42,532 nt of DNA from Planctomycetota bacterium (GTDB lineage Bacteria > Planctomycetota > UBA1135 > UBA2386). Below, piece after piece: positions 26,173 through 35,237 of this stretch. The stretch is taken from positions 1 to 42,532 of the forward strand of contig JAEUHP010000024.1 in assembly GCA_016795295.1 (NCBI GenBank). Reading direction: 5' to 3'. Made by a program: the position numbers and the translations under genes. Below the pieces are notes generated by a model. That model worked only from the letters and a program-made list of their open reading frames with translations, had not been told where the DNA came from and made no database searches. Every line of letters starts with the position of its first letter. Position 1 is the stretch's first letter.

Positions 26173-29100
26173 TCACGAACGGCTGCGGAAACGCCGCGAC
26201 CAGCCCTGCACGCGCGAGTGCACCTTCGGGTCGCCGACTTCGGCGGCGGCGCGCAACACGCCGAGGTCGTCGAGGAACAGCACCCACGGGTAGGCCCCGG
26301 TGAACGGTGCCTGGATCGCGTGTTCGAGCACGGGCAGTCCGGCGCCGTGCAGTTCGGCCAGGCGCTCCTGAGCTTCCTTGCGGTGCTCGGCCGACAGCGA
26401 GCGCGGCACGGCCAGCACCCAGGACTGCGGGTACTCGTGCCGGGTCGACAGCAGCTTGGCCAACGTCGGCAGGGCGCGCGGCAGGCCATCGATCGGCGAG
26501 CCGGCGTCGGCGTCGGTGCTGGGCAGCCACAGCACCAGGGTGCCGTTCGGCTGGCGGGGCAGGCCGCGGGTCGGCAGCTGGAGCAGGTCTTCGAGTGGCA
26601 CCAGTGGCTGGCGGTCGAGGTCGAGGCCCAGGGCCGGCTCGCCGTTCGCGTCGAGGCGCTGCACGGTTGGCTGCTGGACGCGGATCGCGCCCATGTTCAT
26701 GGCGAAACCGATCAGGCCTTCGATCGGCGCGCCGTCGTGCACGGCGTAGGCGAAGCGGGGTTCGCCCTGGATCGACACGGTCACGCGGGGGCCTTGCACC
26801 GCGAGCGCGAAGTCGAACCAATACTGGTCGGCCGGCAGGTCGATGGCTTCGCCGACCGCGGCTCCCGGCAGCGTGCCGTCGCGCTCCCAGAGCCCGGCCA
26901 GGGTCAAGTGCACGCGGTGGTGTTCGCCTTTGCGCTCGTCTTTGCCGATCGCGTAGCGGAAGTCGCCGAGGCGGAACGACAGCCGCAGGTCGCGGTCGCG
27001 GCGCGTGTGGCCGAAGACGAGGGCGCCGCTGGCGTAGGCGGTGGTGCAGTGGATGCGGCCGCGGATCACATAGTGGCCCGGCGCCTGCCAGGCGACCGTG
27101 TGCACGAACGCATCGCGCTGGTGCGAGGCGCGGTCCATGGTGCCGGTGCTGTCGCGCGGCTTCTCGCGGCCCACGTGCAGGTCGCCGTCCTGTGTGGTGA
27201 ACCACAGGCCGGGGACCCGGCGGTCGTCGTAGCCGGTCAGGCTCGATTCGGCGAAGCCACTGCCGCCGAGGTGTTCGGGCACCGGCGGCGGAGCGTGTTC
27301 GGCGAGTGGTTGCAGGGTCGGCAGGCTCGGGGCTCCGAGTTGTTTGCCGAGGCGGCGGTGTTCGGCGGCGAGCGCGGCGGCGGCGGCCGGAGCGCCGGTG
27401 CTGTGCAGCTGGGCCGCTTCGGTGGCCAGGGCTTCGAGGTAGGCGGCCAGGGCCGGCAATTGGGCGAGCTGGGGCAGCGGCGCCTTCGGCGCGAACTCGG
27501 GGAAGCGTTCGGCGGCGACCGCGGCGAACGGCGGCGCCGCCTCTGGAGCGAGCTGCAGCAGGGCGGTGTGTACCGCGCGCACGGTGGTGGGCCGCCAGCC
27601 GTCGACTTGCAGCGCCCAGAGGCCTGCGGCCAGGGCGCCGTCGCGGTCGCCGACTTCGTCCAGCAGCTGCGCGGCGGCGCTGGCGTGCTCTTGGCCGAAG
27701 AACGGCTCGGCGCGGTCGCGGGCCCAGGAGAACGTCGGTTCGTCGAGCACCATCGGGGCCGGGTCCGGGGCCCCGAGCCCGCCGTAGCGTGCGACCCACT
27801 CGTTGCCGCGCTGCTTGTCGTCCAGGTACTCGACGACGCCGCGCAGGAACTGCTGCCAAGCCGACAGGAACGCCTCGAAGGTGGCCGCGCGCCCGTCCTT
27901 GCCGTCGCACACACAGGCGGTGAAGTGGGCGACCGGGTCCTTCTGGCCGCCGCGCGCCGTGGTGGCGAGTTTTTGCAGGGCCGAACGGTACGGTGGGGGA
28001 CTGGCGCCCGGCGGGTGGCCGCGCAGGAACGCGTAGAGCGTGTAGCCGGCGAAGTAGTTGTCGCGGTAGTCCTCGACTTCGCCGCGCAGCAGCTGTTCGA
28101 GGCGGGCGCGGTCGCCATAGCCCTTGTTGGCGGTGCGTGCCACCGCGCTCAGGTCGAGGTGGGTCTCGACGAAGTTGGCGTCGGCCATCTTCGCGTAGTG
28201 GCCGCCGGTCCAGGAGGCGTGGCCTTCGGCGAACCAGGCGCCGACGAACGGCTGCAGCACGCCGTCGAAGCGGTGGGTGAGTTCGTGGGTCAAACCGCGG
28301 CCCAGGCCCGGCAGATCGCCCCAGGCGAAGCGCAGGGTGGTGCGGTCGCCGGACTGGAAACCGCCGGCCCACCAGAACGGCGCGCCCTCGGTCTCGAGGT
28401 CGCTGACTTCGGGCACGATGCGCACGAGGCCTTGCCGTTCCGCGAACGGGTCCTTGCCGTAGTGCGCCACCAAGCGCTGGTGGTGCAGTTCCACGGTGCG
28501 CGCCACGCCGAGCAGGGTCTCGTGGCCGCAGATGGTTTCGACGCGGTACTTGCCGGTCGCGCTCAGGGCCACGCCTGGGCTGCGCCAGTGGCGGTGTTCG
28601 AGCGTGAACTGCACGGCGGCTCCTTCGCTGAGCTGTTCGAGCTCGGCGATGGTCCAGACCTTGGCTGCGGCAGGTGCCGAGAGTGCACCGAGCACGCGCT
28701 GGGCCTCGGCGATCGCCGGCCCGAGGTCCTTGGGTGCTGGGCCGCGCAGGTCCTTGAAGCGCGCCTGCTGCTGCAGGCCGAGCAGAATGCGCGCGGCACG
28801 CACCGCGGCGTCGTCGGCGCCGGCCTCTGCGCTGCTGCTGGTGCGGCCGCCGCCGCGCTGCACGAGTTTGGCCAGGGCCTGCACCACGCTGTCGATCTCA
28901 GGCGGGAACTGCGCCGCGAGCGGGCCCAGGTTCGGGGCTGCGGCGAGCAGTTGCGGGGCCTGACCGGTCAGTTGCAGGAGCAGGCCGGCCAGCCAGCGGA
29001 CCACGGCCGCGCGCTTGCCATTGGCCTGCTTGGCGGCTGGCTTGAAGCGGTCTGCGTAGCGGCCGAGTTCGGCCACGGCTCGACTGCGGGCGGCGGCGAG

Positions 29101-29559
29101 CCGGGCGCTGGCAGCACTGGTCTGATCCCAGCGCTTGCCCGTCGGCAGCAGTTTGCGGGTGTTGGCGTCGGGCGCCCACTTGCCCTGCAGGTCCGAGGCG
29201 GCACGCAGCAGCCGTTCACCCCACAGCGCCAAGCGGTCGTCGTCGGGGGCCGCGCGCACCATGTCGAGCAGCAGCGCGACCGACGCGGGATGGAACTCGA
29301 GGGCCGCGATCAGGTGGGCCAACGCACCTTCCCGGTCGCCGGCCTGCAGTGCTGTGCGCGCCGTTTGCCATCGTGCTGCGGCCGGGCTGCGTTCGGCGGG
29401 TGCCGCCGAGCGGCTCGCCACCTCGGTCGGGATCGGCGCGCCGGGCGGCACCTGCGCGGCCAAGGGCGCCGCACCCAGCAGGTGGGCCAGCACGCCCCAG
29501 GACAGCGAGCTCCGCGACCGTGGGCGCCCGGGCCGGCGGCTCGATCCCCTCACCTCCAA
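26173..29559 (-). CDS. Large secreted protein with gluzincin-like HELTH zinc site
   Basis: About 1128 residues. A signal-like segment (SLSWGVLAHLLGAAPLAAQ) is followed by a helical N-terminal ~300 residues. A zinc-peptidase core lies at ~400-470: GLGRGLTHELTHRFDGVLQ carries HExxH at 425-429, and WFAEGHASWTGGHY follows ~16 residues later with the Glu expected in gluzincins. Then come helical repeats and a C-terminal lectin/sandwich-like region (~780-960, with GHYVIRGRIHCTTAYASGAL). No ATG is close to the signal. The start is TTG 29559 or GTG 29553, with a GAGG about 8 nt before the GTG. Likely an extracellular metallopeptidase or a DUF1570-like protein; substrate unknown. Confidence 0.7.
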   Translation of the reverse strand: MEVRGSSRRPGRPRSRSSLSWGVLAHLLGAAPLAAQVPPGAPIPTEVASRSAAPAERSPAAARWQTARTALQAGDREGALAHLIAALEFHPASVALLLDMVRAAPDDDRLALWGERLLRAASDLQGKWAPDANTRKLLPTGKRWDQTSAASARLAAARSRAVAELGRYADRFKPAAKQANGKRAAVVRWLAGLLLQLTGQAPQLLAAAPNLGPLAAQFPPEIDSVVQALAKLVQRGGGRTSSSAEAGADDAAVRAARILLGLQQQARFKDLRGPAPKDLGPAIAEAQRVLGALSAPAAAKVWTIAELEQLSEGAAVQFTLEHRHWRSPGVALSATGKYRVETICGHETLLGVARTVELHHQRLVAHYGKDPFAERQGLVRIVPEVSDLETEGAPFWWAGGFQSGDRTTLRFAWGDLPGLGRGLTHELTHRFDGVLQPFVGAWFAEGHASWTGGHYAKMADANFVETHLDLSAVARTANKGYGDRARLEQLLRGEVEDYRDNYFAGYTLYAFLRGHPPGASPPPYRSALQKLATTARGGQKDPVAHFTACVCDGKDGRAATFEAFLSAWQQFLRGVVEYLDDKQRGNEWVARYGGLGAPDPAPMVLDEPTFSWARDRAEPFFGQEHASAAAQLLDEVGDRDGALAAGLWALQVDGWRPTTVRAVHTALLQLAPEAAPPFAAVAAERFPEFAPKAPLPQLAQLPALAAYLEALATEAAQLHSTGAPAAAAALAAEHRRLGKQLGAPSLPTLQPLAEHAPPPVPEHLGGSGFAESSLTGYDDRRVPGLWFTTQDGDLHVGREKPRDSTGTMDRASHQRDAFVHTVAWQAPGHYVIRGRIHCTTAYASGALVFGHTRRDRDLRLSFRLGDFRYAIGKDERKGEHHRVHLTLAGLWERDGTLPGAAVGEAIDLPADQYWFDFALAVQGPRVTVSIQGEPRFAYAVHDGAPIEGLIGFAMNMGAIRVQQPTVQRLDANGEPALGLDLDRQPLVPLEDLLQLPTRGLPRQPNGTLVLWLPSTDADAGSPIDGLPRALPTLAKLLSTRHEYPQSWVLAVPRSLSAEHRKEAQERLAELHGAGLPVLEHAIQAPFTGAYPWVLFLDDLGVLRAAAEVGDPKVHSRVQGWSRRFRSRS

Positions 29560-29581
29560 TTCCTCACCAACGCAACGCCTC

Positions 29582-32500
29582 TCACCACCGGAACGGCACC
29601 CGCAGGAAGTGCAGCTCCGGCAGCGGCGACTCGGGGCTGATGCTCGGCGGCGTCGAACCGCCGAACGAGAACGCCGCGTCGAAGGTCACGTCCCATTGCA
29701 CGTAGCGCGGCGCACCGTTGGTGGCGACCCACGACTGGAACGCGGCATCCTCCAGGTTGTAGAGGAACTGCTTCGGATCCGCGGGGAAGCGGCCGGAGGT
29801 CGGTCCCTGGGGGTCCTGGTGGAAGGCGAAGCCGATCCGCAGGTTGGCATTGGGCACCGGAGTCGAAGTGCCGGTCGGCAGGTACACCGGGCCGAGCCCT
29901 TCGCTGGCGCGCGTGATCACGCGGAAGAACTTGGCGCGCACGCGCAGCCTGGCAACGCCGGTTGGCATGGTCTGCGAGTCCGGCGCCAGCCACAGGTTGG
30001 CGTCGTCGTGGCTCATGATCCGGAACGAACCCAGCAGCTGGTTGCTGCCGTTCAGCAGCTCGGCCTCGTAGCCGCTGTAGCGATTCGGGGTGCTGCCGAG
30101 CGTGCTGCTGGCCAGGGTCACCAGGTAGGCTGGTTCGCCGAGGTGGTTCGACTGGGCGTCGACGGTGGCGACGTTGGTGGGGGCGATCACTTCCGGATAC
30201 CGGATGCGCGTGCCCGTCGTGCCAACCGTCTCGTAGTCGACGTAGCCGGGCGTCGAGCCGCCGAGGTTGAGGCCGGCGAACTCGTAGGTCGGACCCACGT
30301 TGACGCCGCCACCGACCACCAGGCCACGGGGTTGGCCGTCGTCGGCGCCGAGCGCCCGGCGCTTGCTCACACCGGTGTCGATCCACTTGGAACGCAGACG
30401 CGACTTGGCCCCGAACGGCACTGGCATCAAGATCGGAGCGGGACGGATGTCGCCTTCATCCTGGCTGAAGGCAATGCCGTTGTCCCCGACGAACGCCGTG
30501 CCTGCGGCATTCGGGAAGCCGCGCCAGCCGATCACGGCCTGCTTGGTCAGCCCGGGCGGCGGGTTGGTCGGCAGGACGATGTTGATGTTGTCGTCCAGTG
30601 CGGTGTTGGTGCCATCGGTGTTCTCCCCGGGCGGCACCATCAGCTGCACGATGCCCATGCCGCCGAAACCGCCGAGCGGGTGCGAGTCGTAGGTCGAGCC
30701 CGCCACCAGGGTGGCGCCCGCTGCGGGATACTTGCTCGGCACCTGCGGGCCCGTGAACGTGCCGGTGGTGCAGATGCCACCGTCGGCGCTGATGGCGAAG
30801 TTGTAGTCCTTGTCGATGGCGGTTGGCCCGCGGTACAGGTAGCGGGTGGTCGTGCCGACCGTGGTGCTGTGGGCGTGGATGATGATGCGCTTGGCGGACA
30901 TCAGGACCACCATGCCGCCGGCACCCGCGCCGCCACCACCGGCGTTGCCGCACATGCCGGCTTGCTCGCCGCCGCCGCCATTGCCACCGTCGGCGATGAT
31001 CTTGCCGGTGGGCAGGATCTCGATCTCACCGAGGGCCTTGACGATCAGCACACCGCCGCCGCCACCGCCGCCACCGCCCGAGTAGTCGTTGGCGAAGGAC
31101 GAGTCGGTCAGGCTGCACGACAGGTTGTGCGACGTGTCGCCGCCGCCACCGCCGCCACCACCGCCCATCGGCCGGTTGATCTCGCCGCGGATGCGCAGGT
31201 TGGGGTTGGTGGACAGGTTGATGCCCAGGCCCCAGAAGTTGTTGTCGGCGCGGGTGTCGACGAACACCCGGTCGCCCGGTTCGCCGCCCGGCAGGGTGCG
31301 CGCGCCGGGGTTCGTGGTCTGGCCACTGGCGCCACTGCAGCCAGCGCCGCCGTGGCCGAGCTTCTGCTGGAAGGCATTGCTCGCCGGCCAGTTCAGCGTG
31401 AGGCCGTCGTAGCGAGGGTCACCCTGGGTGGCCATGGTGCCACCACCGCCGCCCGAGCCACCGCCGGCGTCGGCATAGCCGGTGCCGGTGAAGCACTGGG
31501 AGGTGCAGGCCAGCTGCCCGCCGCGTCCGCCCTTGCCCGGCGCCTGCAGTGGGCCGAAGCCGGTGGCGCCACGGGCGTCGCGGGACAAAGCGTTCGGCGT
31601 GCCGTCGCCGCCCTTGCCGCCGCCGCACACGCCGACACCACCACCCTTGGCGAAGTTGGCGGAGTTCAAGGTGTCGACGCGCTGGCCGGTGCCGCCGCGA
31701 ACGGTCAGTTCCCCTGCCACTCGGAAGTCCCCGGTGCACAGCCAGATCATCGGGTTCGGTCCGCTGCCGCGCACGATCACACCCTGGGGGATGGTGACGT
31801 TGCGGAAATTGAACACGCCACCGGACACGTTGAACGGCTGGCCGACCTTGGGCTGGATCTGGGTGAACGCCGTGTTCAACACCACTTCCCGCACCGTCGG
31901 CTCGTACTCGAGCGAGGTGGTGCGGCCTTCGAAGCTGAAGCCGGCCTTGATGTAGCCCGGCCCTACTTCGGCCAGCGGCTCAGGGAACACTTCGCCGAAG
32001 TCGACGCTGCGGTCGGAGTCGAAGCTGTCGACGATGGCGTTGAACTGTTGGTCGTAGCTGCGCTGGGTGCGGAAGGTGCCGAACACCCGGTTGTAGCTGA
32101 CCTCGGCGACGTTCGACTCGCCGGAGATGTCTTCGACGGTCGGCTCCACGATCACGCGGATGGTCGCGTTGTTCGGCAGCACGCCCACCGGGCGCAAGAC
32201 CAGGACGGCCCCGTCCAGGTCGTTGCGCTCGAGTTCCACGTCGGCCGGGATCCAGGTGTTGTCACCCAGGACCGGGTCGTCGTACTCCAAGAACACCCTG
32301 CCGCGCGCGTTGATGTTGCGGACCAGTGGGTTGCTGTCGAAGTTGACCGGGATGTTCGTGTCGTTCGGATTGAGGGCCTGATCGAACTCGAGCCGGATCT
32401 CCGACGGCGGGGCACCGAAGCGATTCAGCGGCACGTCGTTGAGCCCGACGGCGTTGCTCACGACGAGACCGCCGAACAGCTTGCGCTTCGGCCCGCCGGA

Positions 32501-33034
32501 CGCGGGGTTGCGGAACAACTGGGCCGGCACCGTGCCGTCGGCCGTCGTGAACGACAGCGCCGCAGGCGTGAACAGGGCCTTGCCGTCGGTGTTGCGCAAG
32601 GCCGTGCGGTTGTAGGCCGTGCCGCCGACCAAGCGCACGAGGTAGGTGCGTCCGCCGCGGAACCCGCCATTGGCGAAGTCGTTGCTGGTGGCGAAGCGCG
32701 GCACGAAAGTCAGGCGCCGGCCCGGTTCGAGGTCGCCGGGCGTGGTGCCGATCCGGAAGGTGCCCGACACCACTTCGCTGAGTGGCTCGCCACTCAGGTT
32801 GGTGACCTGGAAGGAGAAGTTGTCGAGATTGGCCGAGTCGATCTCGACGTTGTGGCTGAAATCGACGTGGACCGGGTCGTTCAGGTAGACCCGGCCGGCG
32901 TTCACGGGATCCGTGTTGAGGACCACGAATTTGCCGGTGCCGGCGGCGCTGGCGCTGGACCCTCCCCCGGAGCAGGCGGCGAGGGCGGTGAGTGCGGCGG
33001 ATGCCAGAAGGCGGTGGGTTGCGACTCGAGTCAT
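29582..33034 (-). CDS. Large glycine-rich lipoprotein with Ig-like N-terminal domains
   Basis: 1150 residues. The signal has a lipobox, LTALAAC (C21), followed by SGGGSS, so it should be a lipid-anchored surface protein. Residues ~30-370 contain two or more Ig-like domains of the SbsA type (FVVLNTDPVNAGRVYLNDPV..., IRVIVEPTVEDISG). The middle (~440-740) is very Gly-rich with long Gly runs ([23 protein letters not shown]) alternating with regular beta-strand signatures, as in pectate-lyase-like right-handed beta-helices. The C-terminal ~350 residues are again beta-rich. No catalytic residues stand out. Two hairpins sit in the leader 23-64 bp upstream of the start. Function unknown; a structural or adhesive role is a guess. 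Confidence 0.8.
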   Translation of the reverse strand: MTRVATHRLLASAALTALAACSGGGSSASAAGTGKFVVLNTDPVNAGRVYLNDPVHVDFSHNVEIDSANLDNFSFQVTNLSGEPLSEVVSGTFRIGTTPGDLEPGRRLTFVPRFATSNDFANGGFRGGRTYLVRLVGGTAYNRTALRNTDGKALFTPAALSFTTADGTVPAQLFRNPASGGPKRKLFGGLVVSNAVGLNDVPLNRFGAPPSEIRLEFDQALNPNDTNIPVNFDSNPLVRNINARGRVFLEYDDPVLGDNTWIPADVELERNDLDGAVLVLRPVGVLPNNATIRVIVEPTVEDISGESNVAEVSYNRVFGTFRTQRSYDQQFNAIVDSFDSDRSVDFGEVFPEPLAEVGPGYIKAGFSFEGRTTSLEYEPTVREVVLNTAFTQIQPKVGQPFNVSGGVFNFRNVTIPQGVIVRGSGPNPMIWLCTGDFRVAGELTVRGGTGQRVDTLNSANFAKGGGVGVCGGGKGGDGTPNALSRDARGATGFGPLQAPGKGGRGGQLACTSQCFTGTGYADAGGGSGGGGGTMATQGDPRYDGLTLNWPASNAFQQKLGHGGAGCSGASGQTTNPGARTLPGGEPGDRVFVDTRADNNFWGLGINLSTNPNLRIRGEINRPMGGGGGGGGGDTSHNLSCSLTDSSFANDYSGGGGGGGGGVLIVKALGEIEILPTGKIIADGGNGGGGEQAGMCGNAGGGGAGAGGMVVLMSAKRIIIHAHSTTVGTTTRYLYRGPTAIDKDYNFAISADGGICTTGTFTGPQVPSKYPAAGATLVAGSTYDSHPLGGFGGMGIVQLMVPPGENTDGTNTALDDNINIVLPTNPPPGLTKQAVIGWRGFPNAAGTAFVGDNGIAFSQDEGDIRPAPILMPVPFGAKSRLRSKWIDTGVSKRRALGADDGQPRGLVVGGGVNVGPTYEFAGLNLGGSTPGYVDYETVGTTGTRIRYPEVIAPTNVATVDAQSNHLGEPAYLVTLASSTLGSTPNRYSGYEAELLNGSNQLLGSFRIMSHDDANLWLAPDSQTMPTGVARLRVRAKFFRVITRASEGLGPVYLPTGTSTPVPNANLRIGFAFHQDPQGPTSGRFPADPKQFLYNLEDAAFQSWVATNGAPRYVQWDVTFDAAFSFGGSTPPSISPESPLPELHFLRVPFRW

Positions 33035-33339
33035 GGGCAATTCCAGGGACGACCAGACCCGCGCGGGAGACGCGGGTTTCCGGGAGGCGATAGCCGCCCT
33101 TGCCCTCTGGGTAACAGTTCGGGCAGGGGTGCCAGCGCAGAGTGGGCAGCGTGTCACTCTGGCGGCGGACCGTCAAGCCTCCAACCCGTAGGGGCCGCAG
33201 GTTCCTGGCGTCTCTCGGGCCCGCATTCCGGGGGCGGATTGTCTGGTCCGCAACGCCCTCGCAGCCGGCTGCGGAGGCCAACTCTGGCCACCGCGGTTGG
33301 GTTGCGCCCGCCACTGCTGCGCTGGCGGGGTGGATCGCT
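33035..33339 (-). other. 305-bp intergenic leader with two hairpins
   Basis: No gene is seen. On the minus strand, upstream of the lipoprotein start, two hairpins are visible: GGCG/CGCC around GCTAT (33086-33098) and ACCCGCG/CGCGGGT with a 7-nt loop (33057-33077). A TTGACG hexamer lies at 33171-33176 (minus), but I cannot find a good -10 for it. The part nearest 33,200-33,339 shows nothing I can name. Confidence 0.45.
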
Positions 33340-34419
33340 TCACTGGTAGCGGAACAGGGCCACCGGGCAGTAGTTGGCGGTCCGGGTCCCCGAGGTCACC
33401 GAGCTGGGCGGGCCAGCGGCCACCACCGAGGAGCTGCGCGGACGCAGCCCAACCTGGACCTCGGCGCCGTTGCTGACCACAACTCCTGCTGGCGAGAACA
33501 CATCGAAGCATGCCACCTGGTGGGCCAGCCATCGGTGCGCCCAGGCTGCATTATTCGGCACAGCGTAAGAGAGGGAGGCGGTTCCTTGGTTGCTGGTGCC
33601 GGTCGACAGGCTGAGCAGTCCTGTGGGAGCGACCTGGCCGAGGCAGTTCGCCGGGATGCCGGGCAGCCACGGAGCCAGTGAATAGGGCGCGGTGAGGTTG
33701 GCGGCGGGCTGGATCAGGAGGACTGCGAGGTCGTTCGCCGGGGCGTTGCTCAGCGTCGCCGTCAGCGAGGCGCCGGTGCGCACGGGCGACAAGCCCAGTT
33801 GCGGGACGCGTCCGCCCGAGTGCGGGCAGCCGGCGACGCCGAGTCGGACTGGCGAATGGAAGTCCGCTCGGTCGAGTCGGTAGTTGAAGCTGGTGCCGCC
33901 GCCGCTGTTGCCGGCGATCCGATACTCGACGACCAGGTTTTGCGCGCCGGCGGGCAGCACGAACGGCGTGCTCAAAGGGACGAAGAACTGGCCGTTGGGC
34001 AGTGGGTTCGCTGGATCGCGCAGGTTCGGCAGGGAAAACAGTGCGGGGCCGAACACCGTGGTGGGCGGGGTGGCGTAGTTGGCTTCGAACGTGGTCGAGG
34101 GCGCTTCGGCCGGCTGGTTGCTCATGCCCATGCGCACTTCGAGCTGCAGGGCGCGCCCCTGGTCGAGTGTGGTCAGGTTCTGGTCCTGGCGGAAGCCCAG
34201 GTGGGTGATCGTCGCTCCTGGGGGCACCGCGAGGTCGAGGCGGTCGTAGATCAGCAGCACGCGCGACGTGCCGTTGGCAAACGGCAGGTTCGGCGAGTTC
34301 AGCGGACCTTCGGCCACCTGGGCGTAGTCGGCCGGGAACACGACGGTGGTCTGCGCGGTCAGCGCGGTGGCGGCGGCGAATGCTGCGGCGAACAGGACGG
34401 GTAGTGCAGGGTGGTTCAT
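33340..34419 (-). CDS. Secreted protein, paralogue of the 14.9-16.0 kb protein
   Basis: 359 residues with a signal peptide (MNHPALPVLFAAAFAAATALTAQ). The body follows the same order as its paralogue: RVLLIYDRLDLAVPPGA, HLGFRQDQNLTTLDQGR, then FFVPLSTPFVLPAGAQNLVV, YRLDRADFHSP and VAGCPHSGGRVPQLG. A C-terminal module follows with LPGIPANCLGQ and LSYAVPNNAAWAHRWLAHQV. Six Cys in the mature part may form disulfides. No enzyme motif. It is followed on the same strand by a 305-bp gap and the large lipoprotein gene. Confidence 0.8.
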   Translation of the reverse strand: MNHPALPVLFAAAFAAATALTAQTTVVFPADYAQVAEGPLNSPNLPFANGTSRVLLIYDRLDLAVPPGATITHLGFRQDQNLTTLDQGRALQLEVRMGMSNQPAEAPSTTFEANYATPPTTVFGPALFSLPNLRDPANPLPNGQFFVPLSTPFVLPAGAQNLVVEYRIAGNSGGGTSFNYRLDRADFHSPVRLGVAGCPHSGGRVPQLGLSPVRTGASLTATLSNAPANDLAVLLIQPAANLTAPYSLAPWLPGIPANCLGQVAPTGLLSLSTGTSNQGTASLSYAVPNNAAWAHRWLAHQVACFDVFSPAGVVVSNGAEVQVGLRPRSSSVVAAGPPSSVTSGTRTANYCPVALFRYQ

Positions 34420-34562
34420 GGTTCTGGTCCGGCGGACGCAGGCTGCGTCGTCCGGTGCCGAACCCAGTGCCCGGGCGCGCGCGATGTCACACCGCGCGCC
34501 GATTTTCTGCTCCCCCACGGATGGCCCGCTCGGCCGGCTGTCCAGCCGAGTCCTGCGGCGAT

Positions 34563-34616
34563 GCCTTCTGGAACCAGCCTTCTGGATCAGCCTTCTGGAT
34601 CCAGCCTGCAGGATCA
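34563..34616 (+). repeat. 27-bp degenerate tandem repeat (two copies, built of 13/14-bp halves)
   Basis: Four short units follow one another: GCCTTCTGGAACCA, GCCTTCTGGATCA, GCCTTCTGGATCCA and GCCTGCAGGATCA. The last one runs into the argA stop codon. The units alternate 14 and 13 bp, giving a 27-bp period. It lies at the downstream end of the arg operon. Role unknown; a slippage-born repeat or a terminator-region remnant. Confidence 0.75.
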
Positions 34617-35237
34617 GGGCTGCTGTGGTTCTTGGCGCAGCGTCTGTGGCCGCTGGGACTCACTCGCCTTCGCCTTGCTCTTCGCCGGCTCGGGGCCACT
34701 GAACGACGGCGTGCGCTGCGGCAGCGGGATCGCACGCTGCGGTTTGCCGAACAAGCGCGTCGGCGAGGCTTTTGCATCCAGCACGCGCGTCATCGCAATT
34801 TCGTCGCAGGCGAGGAACTTCGGGCAGTGCGTGCAGTCGTTGAAGACCTTGTGCGGCAGGTCTTCGTGCTGGCACACCGTGAAGCCCATCTTGGCGAAGA
34901 AATCGGGCACGTAGGTGAACGCGAACAGCCGCGGGATGCCGAGTCGCTTCGCGTCGGCGACCAATGCGTCGACCAGAGCGCGGCCGACGCCGCCCTTCTG
35001 CAGGGCCGGGCGCACGGCCAGGGAACGCACCTCCGCGATGTCGGTCCAGGTCACCGCGAGGGCGCCGCAGCCAGCGAACTGGCCGTCGAGTTCGGCGATC
35101 ACGAAGTCGCGGATGTTCTCGATCACCGACGCCGGCGAACGCGGCAGCATCACCTGCTGCACCGCCAGTTCGTTGACCAGAGTCATGATCGGCTTCACGT
35201 CGGCCACCAGGGCCGGTCGTACCACGAGCTCAGCCAT
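34614..35237 (-). CDS. argA: Short N-acetylglutamate synthase (GNAT type)
   Basis: 207 residues from ATG 35237. It carries out the first committed step of arginine synthesis, acetyl-CoA plus glutamate to N-acetylglutamate, with a GNAT domain alone. The regulatory amino-acid kinase domain of E. coli ArgA is absent. Visible blocks are VRSLAVRPALQKGGVGRAL (acetyl-CoA loop) and FAFTYVPDFFAKMGF. The C-terminal HKVFNDC plus CTHCPKFLACDEIAM stretch has the Cys pattern of short NAGS enzymes that occur alone or fused to ArgH. A ~50-residue Lys/Pro/Gln-rich tail follows. It overlaps argH by 8 bp, so this operon keeps as two proteins what other species fuse. An alternative annotation is a generic GNAT. 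Confidence 0.82.
   Translation of the reverse strand: MAELVVRPALVADVKPIMTLVNELAVQQVMLPRSPASVIENIRDFVIAELDGQFAGCGALAVTWTDIAEVRSLAVRPALQKGGVGRALVDALVADAKRLGIPRLFAFTYVPDFFAKMGFTVCQHEDLPHKVFNDCTHCPKFLACDEIAMTRVLDAKASPTRLFGKPQRAIPLPQRTPSFSGPEPAKSKAKASESQRPQTLRQEPQQP

Noticed and set aside
22548..26489. Single 1,300-residue protein joining the secreted protein with the sequence upstream of it
   Set aside because: The stretch before 24,734 is an argJ shadow and intergenic sequence. The signal peptide at 24,734 marks the true start.
29582..33034. Gly-rich lipoprotein as a PE_PGRS-like or collagen-like protein
   Set aside because: Gly runs alternate with regular strand residues and lack Gly-X-Y periodicity or a PE domain; a beta-helix fits better.
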